64,000 nucleotides of DNA from Acidimicrobiia bacterium (GTDB taxonomy: Bacteria > Actinomycetota > Acidimicrobiia > Acidimicrobiales > Poriferisodalaceae). The translations under genes and the position numbers were made by a program. The stretch is from positions 38,073 through 102,072 of the forward strand of contig JAJEBN010000109.1 of NCBI GenBank assembly GCA_022822525.1. Reading direction: 5' to 3'. Below the pieces are notes generated by a model. That model was given only the letters and a program-made list of their open reading frames with translations, did not search any database and had not been told where the DNA came from. Position 1 is the stretch's first letter; every line of letters starts with the position of its first letter. This document shows positions 17,070-26,741 of the stretch, in pieces.

Positions 17070-17189
17070 ACCCGTCGTGCCTCCCCCAGCTGGTTCGCCC
17101 ATTGTTGCCCGCTCATGTTCGCTCCGCTGACGGGCCGCTCGGGCCACGGCTTCGCCATGCGGCTCAGCCTCTTGCACCAACTCATCGCC

Positions 17190-19157
17190 TCAGCCCTGAC
17201 AATCGCCGTCATCGCACCAGATCTGGGCGACGTGGTGTGCCCCGGCGTTCACGGCGAACGCGCCGACGTCGCTGCCCGGGATCGGCAGATCGGTGAGGTT
17301 GTGCACCCGGGGGTTGGCGATGACGCCCCACAGCGTCCAGTGCGTCCACAGGTTCCAGACGTTGCGCCCGAAGGCCCGGTTCACCTCCTCGGCCGCCTCA
17401 CGGCGCGCTGCGGGGTCGGGGTTGTGGCGGATGACATCGTATGCAGCATCGATGGCAGGGTCCTGGAAGCGCCCCAGGTTGGAGGCCAGCTCGGGCACTG
17501 TCGGGTCGATCGGGAGCGCAGTTGACGAATTCCACCAGAGCCACTGCTCGATGGGGTCCACCCCGCCGTGGGCGCGCAGCCCCATCATCTCGTACAGCCC
17601 GGCCAGCGCCAGGCCGAAGTACTGGCCCTGCTCGATGGGCTGGATCGTCGCCGCGATCTCGTCGCCGAAGGCAGCCCGCCACATCGACACGATCAGCTCG
17701 TTCGACTCGACGTTGAACGGGTCGTTGGTGGAGTTGAACCCGAACGTCACCGGGTTCTGGCCGCTGTCGGCCTTGCACTGGCCGAACTCGGCTCGGGCGG
17801 CATCGATGTCGTACGTCGGGTAGTCCGAGTCGTCCAGATAGCCCATGCTGCCGGGCGGGAACGGCCCATTGGCCGCCCGCACCAAGCCCTGGAACCGTTC
17901 GCTGACGAATCGTTCGCTGTCGAACGCGTGCGCCAGTGCCTTGCGGCAGCTCAGGTGCACCAGCGGGTTGGCCACATTGAGCCCGTGCGGGTCCATCGGG
18001 ATCGGCTCGTCACGGCCCCGCAGCTCGGCGAGTACCGGATTCGTTCCCGATGCCACGTTCATGAGGCTGAAGTTGGTCTCGCCGAAGTCGTTGGCTTGCA
18101 GCAGCACGAAGTCGGGGTCGCCTTCGTACTTGGCGATCTCGTAGGCGTTCGAGGTGTGGATGATGTCGAACTGGCCCGCTCTCAGGCCGTTGGAGCGACC
18201 CACGATGTCCACCGACACCACGAACTCGATCTCGTCGAGATAGGGCAGGCTCTCGCCGGTGATGCCGTTGGGGCCGCGCCAGTAGTCCGGGTTGCGCTCG
18301 GCGATGAAGCTGTTCCCGTTGCCGGGCGTGTACTCCACGAACTTGAACGCCCCCAGCCCCACCGGTGCCGACGGATCGCCGGCGGCGCTGGCGAGGCCTG
18401 CCGTGCGCTCATCGGCTGACAGCGGCGAGAACGGCGACGTGTACATCGGGTTGTTGGGCAGCGTCTCGAGCCATGCCGGGGAGAACATGAAGCCGCAGCC
18501 CTGCTCCCTCGACGCGGGACCCGGCCCCGTCGCGAACGGGATCGACGTCTCGTAGTGGACGTACTGGCCTTCGCCCCAGACGTTCTCGATGCCCAAGTAG
18601 CCGGGCGCGGTCTGCTGGCTGAAGCGGCACAGGTTGATGTTGTAAGCCACGGCCTCGCCGGTCAGCGGCGTCCCGTCGTGGAACCTGATGCCGTCGCGGA
18701 TCCGCAGCGTCCACGTCAGGAAGTCGTCGCTGGCCGTCTCGGACTCCACGAGGTACGGCACGATGTCGCCGTTGGCGTCGGTGACGTACATCGACTCGGT
18801 GATCGCTCGCATGATCATGCGGCAGCTGATCGCGCACAGTGCTGCGTAGGGCGCGAACGGGTTCGCGGTGTCGGCCTCGATGCCGTACACCAGACGGCCG
18901 CCGTGCACCGGGCCTGAGGAGACCTCGCGGGTGTCCTCGCCCGTGGCCTCGCCGGCCTCGCGCGCCTCGACGACCTCCGCATGGGACGCCTCCAGCGTGG
19001 TCGTGACGTCTGCGGCTGGGTCGCCCGCCGAGCCGTCGGCCGCGGCATCGGCCGGATCGGATGGGGTGGCCGAGCCCCCGCCGCCATCACCGGCGGAGCA
19101 GGCGACGGCAATCAGCGCGAACGCTGCCGCTGCTGCCAGCGAACGCGCTCGCGCCAA
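17190..19157 (-). CDS. ABC transporter substrate-binding lipoprotein, family 5 (copy 1)
   Basis: A 655-residue extracytoplasmic solute-binding protein of the oligopeptide/dipeptide/nickel group. The signal peptide ends in lipobox L-I-A-V-A-C with lipidated C20, followed by a Gly/Asp-rich linker. Family 5 hallmarks include G-G-R-L-V-Y-G-I-E-A-D-T-A-N-P-F, D-G-I-R-F-H-D-G-T-P-L and R-N-P-D-Y-W-R-G. The start is TTG at 19157, with a GGAAGAGG sequence upstream. It is strongly similar along its length to the next gene upstream, so the operon carries two paralogous receptors. The ligand is unknown. Confidence 0.9.
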   Translation of the reverse strand: MARARSLAAAAAFALIAVACSAGDGGGGSATPSDPADAAADGSAGDPAADVTTTLEASHAEVVEAREAGEATGEDTREVSSGPVHGGRLVYGIEADTANPFAPYAALCAISCRMIMRAITESMYVTDANGDIVPYLVESETASDDFLTWTLRIRDGIRFHDGTPLTGEAVAYNINLCRFSQQTAPGYLGIENVWGEGQYVHYETSIPFATGPGPASREQGCGFMFSPAWLETLPNNPMYTSPFSPLSADERTAGLASAAGDPSAPVGLGAFKFVEYTPGNGNSFIAERNPDYWRGPNGITGESLPYLDEIEFVVSVDIVGRSNGLRAGQFDIIHTSNAYEIAKYEGDPDFVLLQANDFGETNFSLMNVASGTNPVLAELRGRDEPIPMDPHGLNVANPLVHLSCRKALAHAFDSERFVSERFQGLVRAANGPFPPGSMGYLDDSDYPTYDIDAARAEFGQCKADSGQNPVTFGFNSTNDPFNVESNELIVSMWRAAFGDEIAATIQPIEQGQYFGLALAGLYEMMGLRAHGGVDPIEQWLWWNSSTALPIDPTVPELASNLGRFQDPAIDAAYDVIRHNPDPAARREAAEEVNRAFGRNVWNLWTHWTLWGVIANPRVHNLTDLPIPGSDVGAFAVNAGAHHVAQIWCDDGDCQG

Positions 19158-19188
19158 TTGCCGCCTCTTCCTTCGTTCTGGTAGGCGC

Positions 19189-21258
19189 TCAGCCCTGGCA
19201 GTTCCCGTCGGTACACCAGATCTGCGCCAAGTGGTGCTTGCCCGAGATCACCGGGAAGGTGCCCTCCGCGTTGTCGGGGATCGGCAGGTCGGTGATGTTC
19301 TGCACCCGCGGGCTGGCGATGATGCCCCACAGCGTCCAGTAGGTCCACAGGTTCCAGACATTCTTGCCGAATGCCCGGTTGACGGCTTCAGCCGCTTCCT
19401 TGCGTGCCGCGGGGTCGGGATTGTGGCGGATGACCTGGAAGGCGGCGTCGATCTCGGGATCCTGGAAACGACCGAAGTTCAATGCGAGCTCAGGCACGCC
19501 GGGATTGACCGGACTCGCCGTTGCCGAATTCCACCAGTACCACTGCTCAGCCGGATCCACGCCGCCGTGGTTGCGCCAGCCCTGCATCTGGAACGCGCCT
19601 ACCAGTGCAAGCCCGATGTACTGGCCTTGCTCGATCGGTGCGATCGTCACCGCCAGCTCGTCGCCGAACGCATCGGTCCACATCGACGCAATGAGCTCGT
19701 TGGACTCCACGTTGAACGCGTCGTTGGTGGTGTTGAACGAGAATGTGACTGGGCTCTGGCCGCTGTCGGCTTTGCACTGCTCGAACTCCGCCTGTGCGGC
19801 GTCGAGGTCGTAGGTCGGGAAGCCGGTGTCCTCCAGGTAGCCCAAGCTGCCCGGCGGGAACGGGCCGTTCGCTACCTGCACCAAGCCTTGGTGGCGCTCA
19901 TCGGCGAAGCGCTCGCCATCGAACGCGTGGGCCATCGCCTTGCGGCAGCTCAGGTGCACCAACGGGTTGGACTTCTGCGGATCGGTCGGATGGGTATTGA
20001 TGCCCAGCGGGTCCATCGGGATGAGCTGAGCCGCATCGGTGGGGTCGCCGCCGCGCACGAAGGTGAGCACCGGGTTCACGCCGGCAGCGACGTTGATGAG
20101 GCTGTGGCTGGTCTCGCCGAAGTCGTTGGCCTGCAGCAGCACGAAGTCGGGATCGCCCTCGTACTTGGAGATCTCATCGGCGTTCGCCGTGTGGATGATG
20201 TCGAACTGGCCGGCCTTCAGGCCGTTCGAGCGGCCCTGGATGTCCACGGCCACCACGAATTCGATCTCGTCCAGGTACGGCAGGTTCTCGCCCGTGATGC
20301 CGTTGGCGCCACGCCAGTAGTCAGGGTTGCGCTCGGCGATGAAGCTGTTGCCATTGCCCGGCGTGTAGCTCACGTACTTGAATGCACCCAGACCGACCGG
20401 AGCCGAGGGATCGCCGGTGGCGGCCGCGAGGGCTGCCTCTCGAGCGGCCTCAGGCAGCGGCGATGCCGGCGAGACGTACAGCGGGTTGTTGGGCAGCGTC
20501 TCCATCCATGCCGGCGAGAACATCTGACCGCACACCTCTGCACGGCCTGCCGGGCCGACGCCGGTCGCCAGCGGCTGACCGGGGCTGGCAGTGACGGTGA
20601 CGGTCTGGCCCTCGCCCGTGACGCTGTCGATGCCCAAGAACGCCGGGCCGGTGAGCTGGCTCAAGCGGCAGAGGTTGATGTTGTAGGCCACGGCCTCGCC
20701 GTTCAGCGGCGTCCCGTCATGGAACGTGATGCCGTCGCGGATCGTGAGCGTCCAGGTCATGTAGTCGTCGCTGTGGGACTCCGACTCCACCAGCAAGGGC
20801 ACGATCTGGCCGTCGCTGTCGGTGATGTACAGCGAGTCGGTGATGGCCCGGAAGATCATGCGGCAGCTGATCGCGCACGATGTCGCGTAGTGGACGAACG
20901 GGTTGGCCGAGTCGGCCTCGATGCCGTACACGAGCTTGCCGCCGTGGACTGGGCCGGTCTCGGTCTCGCGGACGTCCTCACCGGTGGCCTCACCGGCCTC
21001 GCGGGCCTCGACCACCTCTTCTTCCTGCTCGGACATGGTGGTGGAAGGCGCTTCGACTGCAGCCTCGGTGGTGTCCGGCTCCGGCGCCGGGCCCTCGCCC
21101 GTGTCGCCGCTGTCGTCGCTCCCACCGCATGCGACCGCGATCAGGGCAAATGCGGCAAGGATCACGCCGAGCCGGATGCCGACCGAGCGCCGCGACCCCC
21201 GGCGGCGCCGCCTGCTCATGAGTTGACCGGCATCGCGCCGCGAGTGACCTAGGTGCAT
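19189..21258 (-). CDS. ABC transporter substrate-binding lipoprotein, family 5 (copy 2)
   Basis: A 689-residue family 5 binding protein, paralogous to the following gene with the same order of motifs (G-G-K-L-V-Y-G-I-E-A-D-S-A-N-P-F; D-G-I-T-F-H-D-G-T-P-L; R-N-P-D-Y-W-R-G). The ATG at 21258 is chosen because GGAGGAGA lies 7 bases upstream; the internal ATG at 21219 has none. The N terminus is long and very arginine-rich before the hydrophobic core, and the lipobox cysteine is C44 (L-I-A-V-A-C). It is first in the transporter operon and divergent from tRNA-Met. Confidence 0.9.
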   Translation of the reverse strand: MHLGHSRRDAGQLMSRRRRRGSRRSVGIRLGVILAAFALIAVACGGSDDSGDTGEGPAPEPDTTEAAVEAPSTTMSEQEEEVVEAREAGEATGEDVRETETGPVHGGKLVYGIEADSANPFVHYATSCAISCRMIFRAITDSLYITDSDGQIVPLLVESESHSDDYMTWTLTIRDGITFHDGTPLNGEAVAYNINLCRLSQLTGPAFLGIDSVTGEGQTVTVTASPGQPLATGVGPAGRAEVCGQMFSPAWMETLPNNPLYVSPASPLPEAAREAALAAATGDPSAPVGLGAFKYVSYTPGNGNSFIAERNPDYWRGANGITGENLPYLDEIEFVVAVDIQGRSNGLKAGQFDIIHTANADEISKYEGDPDFVLLQANDFGETSHSLINVAAGVNPVLTFVRGGDPTDAAQLIPMDPLGINTHPTDPQKSNPLVHLSCRKAMAHAFDGERFADERHQGLVQVANGPFPPGSLGYLEDTGFPTYDLDAAQAEFEQCKADSGQSPVTFSFNTTNDAFNVESNELIASMWTDAFGDELAVTIAPIEQGQYIGLALVGAFQMQGWRNHGGVDPAEQWYWWNSATASPVNPGVPELALNFGRFQDPEIDAAFQVIRHNPDPAARKEAAEAVNRAFGKNVWNLWTYWTLWGIIASPRVQNITDLPIPDNAEGTFPVISGKHHLAQIWCTDGNCQG

Positions 21259-21372
21259 CGTGGATTCTCCTCCGCAATCGCGCCATCGCGGCGCTTAGCG
21301 CGCAAACTACTAGCCCCTGAGCGCTCCGATGACCTACCCCGCAAGGGTGCTCATGGCCGGTACGGTGCAGCC

Positions 21373-21445
21373 GGGCCGGTAGCTCAGTGGTCAGAGCAGG
21401 CGACTCATAATCGCTGGGTCGTGGGTTCGATCCCCACCCGGCCCA
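21373..21445 (+). tRNA. tRNA-Met (anticodon CAT)
   Basis: Full cloverleaf: acceptor GGGCCGG/CCGGCCC with discriminator A, D-arm GCTC/GAGC, anticodon stem GGCGA/TCGCT with loop CTCATAA (anticodon CAT), and T-arm GTGGG/CCCAC with loop TTCGATC. Sequence style fits elongator Met. A tRNA-Ile with lysidine-modified CAT cannot be excluded by eye. CCA is not encoded. Confidence 0.93.
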
Positions 21446-21536
21446 CACCCGCGGCGGCAACCCCAGACTGGTCGGCGCACTCAGTATCGTTGCTCCGCAC
21501 GTTCGGGCATGTTCGAGCATTCGTCTGCCCGTTCGG

Positions 21537-21609
21537 TCCGGGGTAGCTCAGTTGGCAGAGCAGCGGACTGTTAATCCGTTTGTCGTGGGTTCGAGCCCCA
21601 CCCCCGGAG
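21537..21609 (+). tRNA. tRNA-Asn (anticodon GTT)
   Basis: Full cloverleaf: acceptor TCCGGGG/CCCCGGA with discriminator G, D-arm GCTC/GAGC, anticodon stem GCGGA/TCCGT with loop CTGTTAA (anticodon GTT), and T-arm GTGGG/CCCAC. It lies 91 bases after tRNA-Met on the same strand and 26 bases from the end of the convergent dnaG gene. Confidence 0.95.
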
Positions 21610-21635
21610 CACTCTCACCCAGTTGGTCGGCTCCC

Positions 21636-23561
21636 TCAGCTGGCGCGCAGCCATTCCGCCACTGCCTCGGCTGCACCGACCTGCAGCTCGGGATCCAGCA
21701 ACTCGGCCTCGCGATCGCGGAGCCAGACAAGCCAGCCGTGGCGCAGTCGCATGCGCTCGTGCTCTGACTGCTGAGGATCGGATTCGGCGCCTGGGATCTC
21801 CGCGCCGTCGCGGATGAGCTGAATCGTCTCGTGCACGTGTCGATGCAGTGCCCTCGCCGCTCGATCCAATGCCTCGCCCTCGTTGAGTTCGCTGGCGCCA
21901 GCAGCCGCATGGGCAAGCAATTCGCGGTCGGGTACATCGGAATTCAGGCGATCACGCCAATCGGGCTCCCCGACAAGGCGGAGATACGCCTCGCGAATCT
22001 CGGGCAAGGAGAACAGCTGGGGCACGATGAGCGACGCGGCGTCACTGTCTGCAGAAGCGACTGCCTCAAGCAGCGCTTGCTCGCGGGCTGCAACACTGCG
22101 CTCGGCGCTGCGGCCCGTATGCCGCCGAGCAGCCGCTGAGGGTGCCTCAGGGAAATCCCAGCCGTCGCCCGCGTTCTGATCCGGATACGGGTCGTCGAAG
22201 TAGCCCTCCTCAGGCTCCGGCGGGGGCGGGAAGTCGTAGGCGTCACCGGCGGCAGGTGCAGTCCGTTCGACCTGCCGTTGGCGGGCGGACTCGACGCGCT
22301 CGCGCAGGTCGGCGACCGTCATCGGGATGAGCCGCGCGACGGGCTCCAGATCGGCGTCGATGAGCACGTCAGCGGGGTACACAGCGAACACCGCTGCGAC
22401 TTCGTCTGCTGCACGGTCGCGACCCGTCGGGCTGTCGAGTTCGGCCCGTTGCAGGATGCGCTCGGCCCGAAAGGCATGCAGCGGTTGAGCTTCATCCAAT
22501 GCTCGGCGCAGCGCAGGCGGGTTGCTGGCTGCGAGATCACCCGGATCGGATCCCGGCGGGAGCGCTGCAACGAAGATGTCGAGTCCAAACTCCCGCTCCC
22601 ACTGGTGCGCTCGCTCCGCGGCGGTCTGGCCTGCGGCGTCAGCGTCAAAGGCCAGCACGATGCGCTTGGCGGAACGCGAGAGCAGTTCGGCGTGCTGCTT
22701 GGTCAGCGCTGTGCCGCAGGTGGCAACGGACTCCGACACACCAGCGAGGTCGCAGCCGATGACATCGGTGTGGCCTTCGCAGACCACAACTCGCTCCGAT
22801 GTGCGGGCGGCCTGCTTCGCCAGATGCAGCCCGTAGAGCACCTTGCTCTTGTCATACACGGCCGTGCCGGCGGTGTTCTTGTACTTCGGGCCCTTGGGCG
22901 GCGCCTCGCCAGAGCGGGGCAGGATGCGACCGGCGAAGCTGACCACCCGGCCGCTGGCGTCGCAGATCGGGAACATGACCCGGTCCCGAAAAAAGTCCGA
23001 TTCCTGTTCCGCGGACGCCAGCCCGGCCTTCCTCAGCAGATCCACCGGAGCGCCGAGGTGCTGGCACAGTGCATCCCACAGCGGCGGGGCGTAGCCCAGA
23101 CGCCACTGCACCACAGTGTCGCGGTCGTAGCCCCGCCGTCGCAGGTAGGCCCGCGCTTCGCCTGCGTCGGGGCTGCTCATCAGGCGCTCGTGGTAGAAGC
23201 GAGCGGCGCGTTCCAGCAGGTCCAAAAGCTCCTTGCGGTGCCGGTTGGAGCGTTGAGCGCCGGGCGCGTCGTAGGTGAGCTCGATATTGGCTGCAGCCGC
23301 GAGCTGCTCGACGGCATCTGCGAAGTCGAGGTTCTCGGTCTCACGCAGGAACGTGATCGCATCTCCGGAGGCCTTGCAGCCGAAGCAGTGATAGAAGCCC
23401 TCGCTGCCGTTGACGCTGAACGACGGCGTCTTCTCGGTGTGGAACGGGCACAGCCCCACGTGGCGGCTGCCGACACGCTTCAGGCTCACCCGCCTGCCGA
23501 TGAGCGCGACGAGATCGGTTGCCTCGCGCACACGCTGTACGTCGGAGTCCCGAATGCTCAT
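21636..23561 (-). CDS. dnaG: DNA primase DnaG
   Basis: A 641-residue bacterial primase that makes RNA primers for replication. The CHC2 zinc finger has ligands C38, H41, C59 and C62. The RNA polymerase/TOPRIM core follows, with V-V-C-E-G-H-T-D-V-I-G and the acidic F-D-A-D-A-A-G motif. The C-terminal part (about 430-641) is the less conserved helicase-interaction region, joined by a Pro/Glu/Asp-rich linker. Length is normal. The gene precedes tRNA-Asn convergently and follows the PPDK-like gene by about 60 bases. Confidence 0.96.
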   Translation of the reverse strand: MSIRDSDVQRVREATDLVALIGRRVSLKRVGSRHVGLCPFHTEKTPSFSVNGSEGFYHCFGCKASGDAITFLRETENLDFADAVEQLAAAANIELTYDAPGAQRSNRHRKELLDLLERAARFYHERLMSSPDAGEARAYLRRRGYDRDTVVQWRLGYAPPLWDALCQHLGAPVDLLRKAGLASAEQESDFFRDRVMFPICDASGRVVSFAGRILPRSGEAPPKGPKYKNTAGTAVYDKSKVLYGLHLAKQAARTSERVVVCEGHTDVIGCDLAGVSESVATCGTALTKQHAELLSRSAKRIVLAFDADAAGQTAAERAHQWEREFGLDIFVAALPPGSDPGDLAASNPPALRRALDEAQPLHAFRAERILQRAELDSPTGRDRAADEVAAVFAVYPADVLIDADLEPVARLIPMTVADLRERVESARQRQVERTAPAAGDAYDFPPPPEPEEGYFDDPYPDQNAGDGWDFPEAPSAAARRHTGRSAERSVAAREQALLEAVASADSDAASLIVPQLFSLPEIREAYLRLVGEPDWRDRLNSDVPDRELLAHAAAGASELNEGEALDRAARALHRHVHETIQLIRDGAEIPGAESDPQQSEHERMRLRHGWLVWLRDREAELLDPELQVGAAEAVAEWLRAS

Positions 23562-23623
23562 CTGCCGATGACGCTAGTAACTGGCTGCAACACACTCCGG
23601 CGGGAGGATTGCCCGCGATTGCC

Positions 23624-25231
23624 TCAATCCCCCGCCAACAAAGCCTGGGCGGCGGCGAGACGGGCTATCGGCACTCGGTATGGCGAGCACGACACGTAGT
23701 CGAGGCCTGCTTGCACAGCGAATTGGATGCTGGCCGGGTCGCCGCCGTGCTCGCCGCAGATGCCGGCGCGCAGGTCTGGATTGGCGGCGCGCCCTCGCTC
23801 CATCGCACTGCTCACGAGCTCGCCGACGCCGGCAGGGTCCAGCGAGGCGAACGGGTCGGCGTCCAGCAGCCCGTCGGCGACATAGGGAGCGATGACCTGT
23901 GCCGCCGTGTCATCGCGACTGAAGCCGAACACCATCTGGGTGAGGTCGTTGGTGCCGAAGCTCGCGAACTCCACGCCGCTCGCCAACTCGCCGGCGATGA
24001 GACAGGCGCGCGGCGTCTCGATCATGGTGCCGATCGGCGGCGCAGCACCGGCAGCGGCATCAGCACCATTCCACGCCGAACGCACGGCGTCGACCGCCGC
24101 CGCCAGCTCTCCGGCTGTGGACACCAAGGGCACCATGATCTCGACACGGGGGTCGCCGCCCGCGGCACGACGGTCGGCCACTGCGCCTGCGAGCGCCTCC
24201 ACCTGCGCGGCATAGAGCTCGGGGCGCAACAGGCCGAGCCGCACGCCGCGCACGCCGAGCATCGGGTTGTGCTCGTGCCACTGCGCGGCTTCGGCGGCAT
24301 CCGCACCGGCAAGGAACTCGTGCATGGGCGCATCGAGCAGCCGGACCGTGACGGGCAGTCCGTCCATTGCCGCCAGCAGCTCCTGAAAATCTGCTCGCTG
24401 GGCCGCTGCGAGATCGTGGACGTGCTCGTCGTGCCCGTGCAGCACGACGTGCTGCACGATCTCCAGCCGGTCGGGCGCCAAGAACATGTGCTCGGTACGG
24501 CACAATCCGATGCCCTGCGCCCCGAGCGCCTGCGCCGTCGCAGCATCAGCCGCGGTATCCGCATTGGCGAGCACAGAGAACCGTCCTGCTGCGACCCGAT
24601 CCGCCCAGTCGAGTGCCTCAGCAATCTCCGCCGGCAGTGCCGAACCCGGCTCCGTACCCGCACCCGCACCGCCGACGGTCGACCCGGCAATCTCACGGCC
24701 GCCGAGGGTCACCTCGCCGGTTGACCCATCGATCGAGATCGGCGTGCCATTGGCAATGCGCCGGTCGCCGACCGTGAAACAGTCGGTTTCCACCGTGATC
24801 TCGCGTGCGTCGCACACGGCGGGAAGGCCCCAGCCCCGGGCCACCACTGCCGCATGGCTCGCCAGCCCGCCCCGGGCAGTCAGGATTCCCGCCGACAGGC
24901 CCATCGCCGCCACGTCGGCGGGGGTGGTCTCGGTGGCGACCAGGATCACCGTGCTGCCCGCGGACGCCAGATCCAGCGCCGCTTCCGAGCCCACTGCCAC
25001 AACGCCCGACGCTGCGCCCGGCGATGCTGCCAGACCGGTCGTCAGCACAGCCACCTCGCCAGCGCCCGACGCCGACTCGAAGGCGGGATGCAACACCTCC
25101 ACCAGCTCGTCGATGCGCAGGTCGGCCACTGCTCGGCGCTGCCGGTCGCTCAACTCGGACGCCGCGTTCGAATCGCTCATCGCGGCACCCGGTCGTGCAG
25201 GCCCATGCGGTCCCCCTGTGCCATCCGGCAT
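23624..25231 (-). CDS. PPDK-like PEP-utilizing protein lacking the ATP-grasp domain
   Basis: A 535-residue protein matching only the C-terminal part of pyruvate, phosphate dikinase (full enzyme about 870-900). It starts at the helix R-I-D-E-L-V-E-V-L-H-P that follows the ATP-grasp domain. It has the phosphohistidine swivel motif (T-A-R-G-G-L-A-S-H-A-A-V-V-A-R) and the complete PEP/pyruvate barrel, including G-T-N-D-L-T-Q-M, G-L-C-R-T-E-H-M-F and catalytic Cys in G-I-C-G-E-H-G-G-D-P. The nucleotide-binding half is absent, and glyS begins only 36 bases away, so there is no room for a remnant. It may carry out only the PEP-to-histidine half reaction, as Enzyme I does, or use a separate partner. 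ATG 25180 is an alternative start. Confidence 0.8.
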   Translation of the reverse strand: MPDGTGGPHGPARPGAAMSDSNAASELSDRQRRAVADLRIDELVEVLHPAFESASGAGEVAVLTTGLAASPGAASGVVAVGSEAALDLASAGSTVILVATETTPADVAAMGLSAGILTARGGLASHAAVVARGWGLPAVCDAREITVETDCFTVGDRRIANGTPISIDGSTGEVTLGGREIAGSTVGGAGAGTEPGSALPAEIAEALDWADRVAAGRFSVLANADTAADAATAQALGAQGIGLCRTEHMFLAPDRLEIVQHVVLHGHDEHVHDLAAAQRADFQELLAAMDGLPVTVRLLDAPMHEFLAGADAAEAAQWHEHNPMLGVRGVRLGLLRPELYAAQVEALAGAVADRRAAGGDPRVEIMVPLVSTAGELAAAVDAVRSAWNGADAAAGAAPPIGTMIETPRACLIAGELASGVEFASFGTNDLTQMVFGFSRDDTAAQVIAPYVADGLLDADPFASLDPAGVGELVSSAMERGRAANPDLRAGICGEHGGDPASIQFAVQAGLDYVSCSPYRVPIARLAAAQALLAGD

Positions 25232-25267
25232 CGTGCCGGCATCGGCCGTCCCGTCGAAGCCGTGCCC

Positions 25268-26659
25268 TCAGAGACCCAGCCGGCTCCCCAGATGGTCTAC
25301 CAGCGCGTCGATCGGCACTCGGTCCTGGGCCATCGTGTCGCGGTCACGGACGGTGACGCAGCGGTCGTCAACAGACTCGAAGTCGACCGTCACGCACAGC
25401 GGCGTGCCGATCTCGTCCTGGCGGCGGTAGCGGCGCCCGATGGCCTGGGTCTCGTCGTAGTCGCACATCCAGTGCGGCTGACACAACGCCAGCACCTCGC
25501 CGGCCAGGGCGGGAAGCGGCTCCTTGCGAGACAGCGGCAGCACCGCCACCTTGTACGGCGCCAGCCGCGGGTGCAGCCCCAGCACCGTCCGCTCTTCGTC
25601 GTTGACGGTCTCGGTGCGGTAGGCAGCCAGCAGGAACGCCATCAGCGCCCGCGTCGCCCCCGCAGCCGGCTCGATCACGTGCGGCACGTACCGCTCGCCG
25701 CTGGCCTGATCGAAGTACTCCAGCTTCTGGCCCGAGTGCGCGGCGTGCTGGCTCAGGTCGTAATCGCCGCGGTTGGCGATGCCCTCGAGCTCGCCCCAGC
25801 CCCACGGGAACAGGAACTCCACGTCGCTGGTGCCGCTGGAGTAGTGGCTGAGCTCGTCGGCGTCATGGGGGCGCAGGCGGAGCTGGCCGGCGGGGATGCC
25901 CAGGTCGGCATACCACCCGAGCCGCTCGGCCAGCCAGTACTCGTACCACTGCGAGGCCTCGGCGGGCGGCACGAAGAACTCCAGCTCCATCTGCTCGAAC
26001 TCGCGGGTGCGGAACACGAAGTTGCCCGGCGTGATCTCGTTGCGGAACGACTTGCCGACCTGCGCGATGCCGAACGGCGGGCGCTTGCGGCTGGTCTCCA
26101 GGATGTTCTTGAAGTTCACGAACATGCCCTGGGCGGTCTCAGGCCGCAGGTACACCTCGGCGCCCGCGCCCTCCACCGGCCCGGCCTGGGTGCGGAACAT
26201 GAGATTGAACGCCCGCGCCTCGGTAAACGTGCCGCGCCGGCCGCAGTTGGGGCACAGGTCCGGGTCGTCGAGCTGGTCCTGGCGGTGGCGGGTCTTGCAC
26301 TCGGTGCAGTCGACCAGCGGGTCGGTGAAGTTCTTGAGGTGCCCCGAGGCCTCCCATATCTGGGGCGGGCCCAGGATTGATGCGTCGAGACCCACCACAT
26401 CGCTGCGCATCTGCACCATGGAGCGCCACCAGGCGTCCTTCACGTTGCGCAGGAGCTGGGCGCCGATCGGCCCGTAGTCATATGCGCTGCGGAATCCGCC
26501 GTAAATCTCAGCGGAGCCGAAGACGATGCCGCGGCGCTTGCAGAGATTGACGATCTTGTCGAAGAGCGCCGGGTCCGCAGCGGGTTCGCAGACGGTCTCG
26601 GGCGCTGGCTCGGCACTGGGGGGCGACGTCACGGGCGGCAAGGGTACTGAGCCTCTCAT
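25268..26659 (-). CDS. glyS: Glycyl-tRNA synthetase (single-chain, class II)
   Basis: A 463-residue alpha2-type glycyl-tRNA synthetase. The motif 1 region has G-S-A-E-I-Y-G-G-F-R-S-A-Y-D-Y-G-P-I-G. A zinc-type insert carries C-T-E-C and C-P-N-C-G-R-R-G. Motif 2 is visible in F-R-N-E-I-T-P and F-R-T-R-E-F-E-Q-M-E, and the anticodon-binding domain is at the C terminus. The ATG at 26659 gives the normal family length; an upstream extension is possible but unlikely. It charges tRNA-Gly in the cytoplasm. It is divergent from the small membrane protein at 26742. Confidence 0.95.
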   Translation of the reverse strand: MRGSVPLPPVTSPPSAEPAPETVCEPAADPALFDKIVNLCKRRGIVFGSAEIYGGFRSAYDYGPIGAQLLRNVKDAWWRSMVQMRSDVVGLDASILGPPQIWEASGHLKNFTDPLVDCTECKTRHRQDQLDDPDLCPNCGRRGTFTEARAFNLMFRTQAGPVEGAGAEVYLRPETAQGMFVNFKNILETSRKRPPFGIAQVGKSFRNEITPGNFVFRTREFEQMELEFFVPPAEASQWYEYWLAERLGWYADLGIPAGQLRLRPHDADELSHYSSGTSDVEFLFPWGWGELEGIANRGDYDLSQHAAHSGQKLEYFDQASGERYVPHVIEPAAGATRALMAFLLAAYRTETVNDEERTVLGLHPRLAPYKVAVLPLSRKEPLPALAGEVLALCQPHWMCDYDETQAIGRRYRRQDEIGTPLCVTVDFESVDDRCVTVRDRDTMAQDRVPIDALVDHLGSRLGL

Positions 26660-26741
26660 GGGGTGCCCGGGTGAATTTTGGCCGGTTGCTCCGGCGCGTC
26701 GGTGTGCCAGCAGGAGACGCCATTGATTTAGGCTGACAGAC

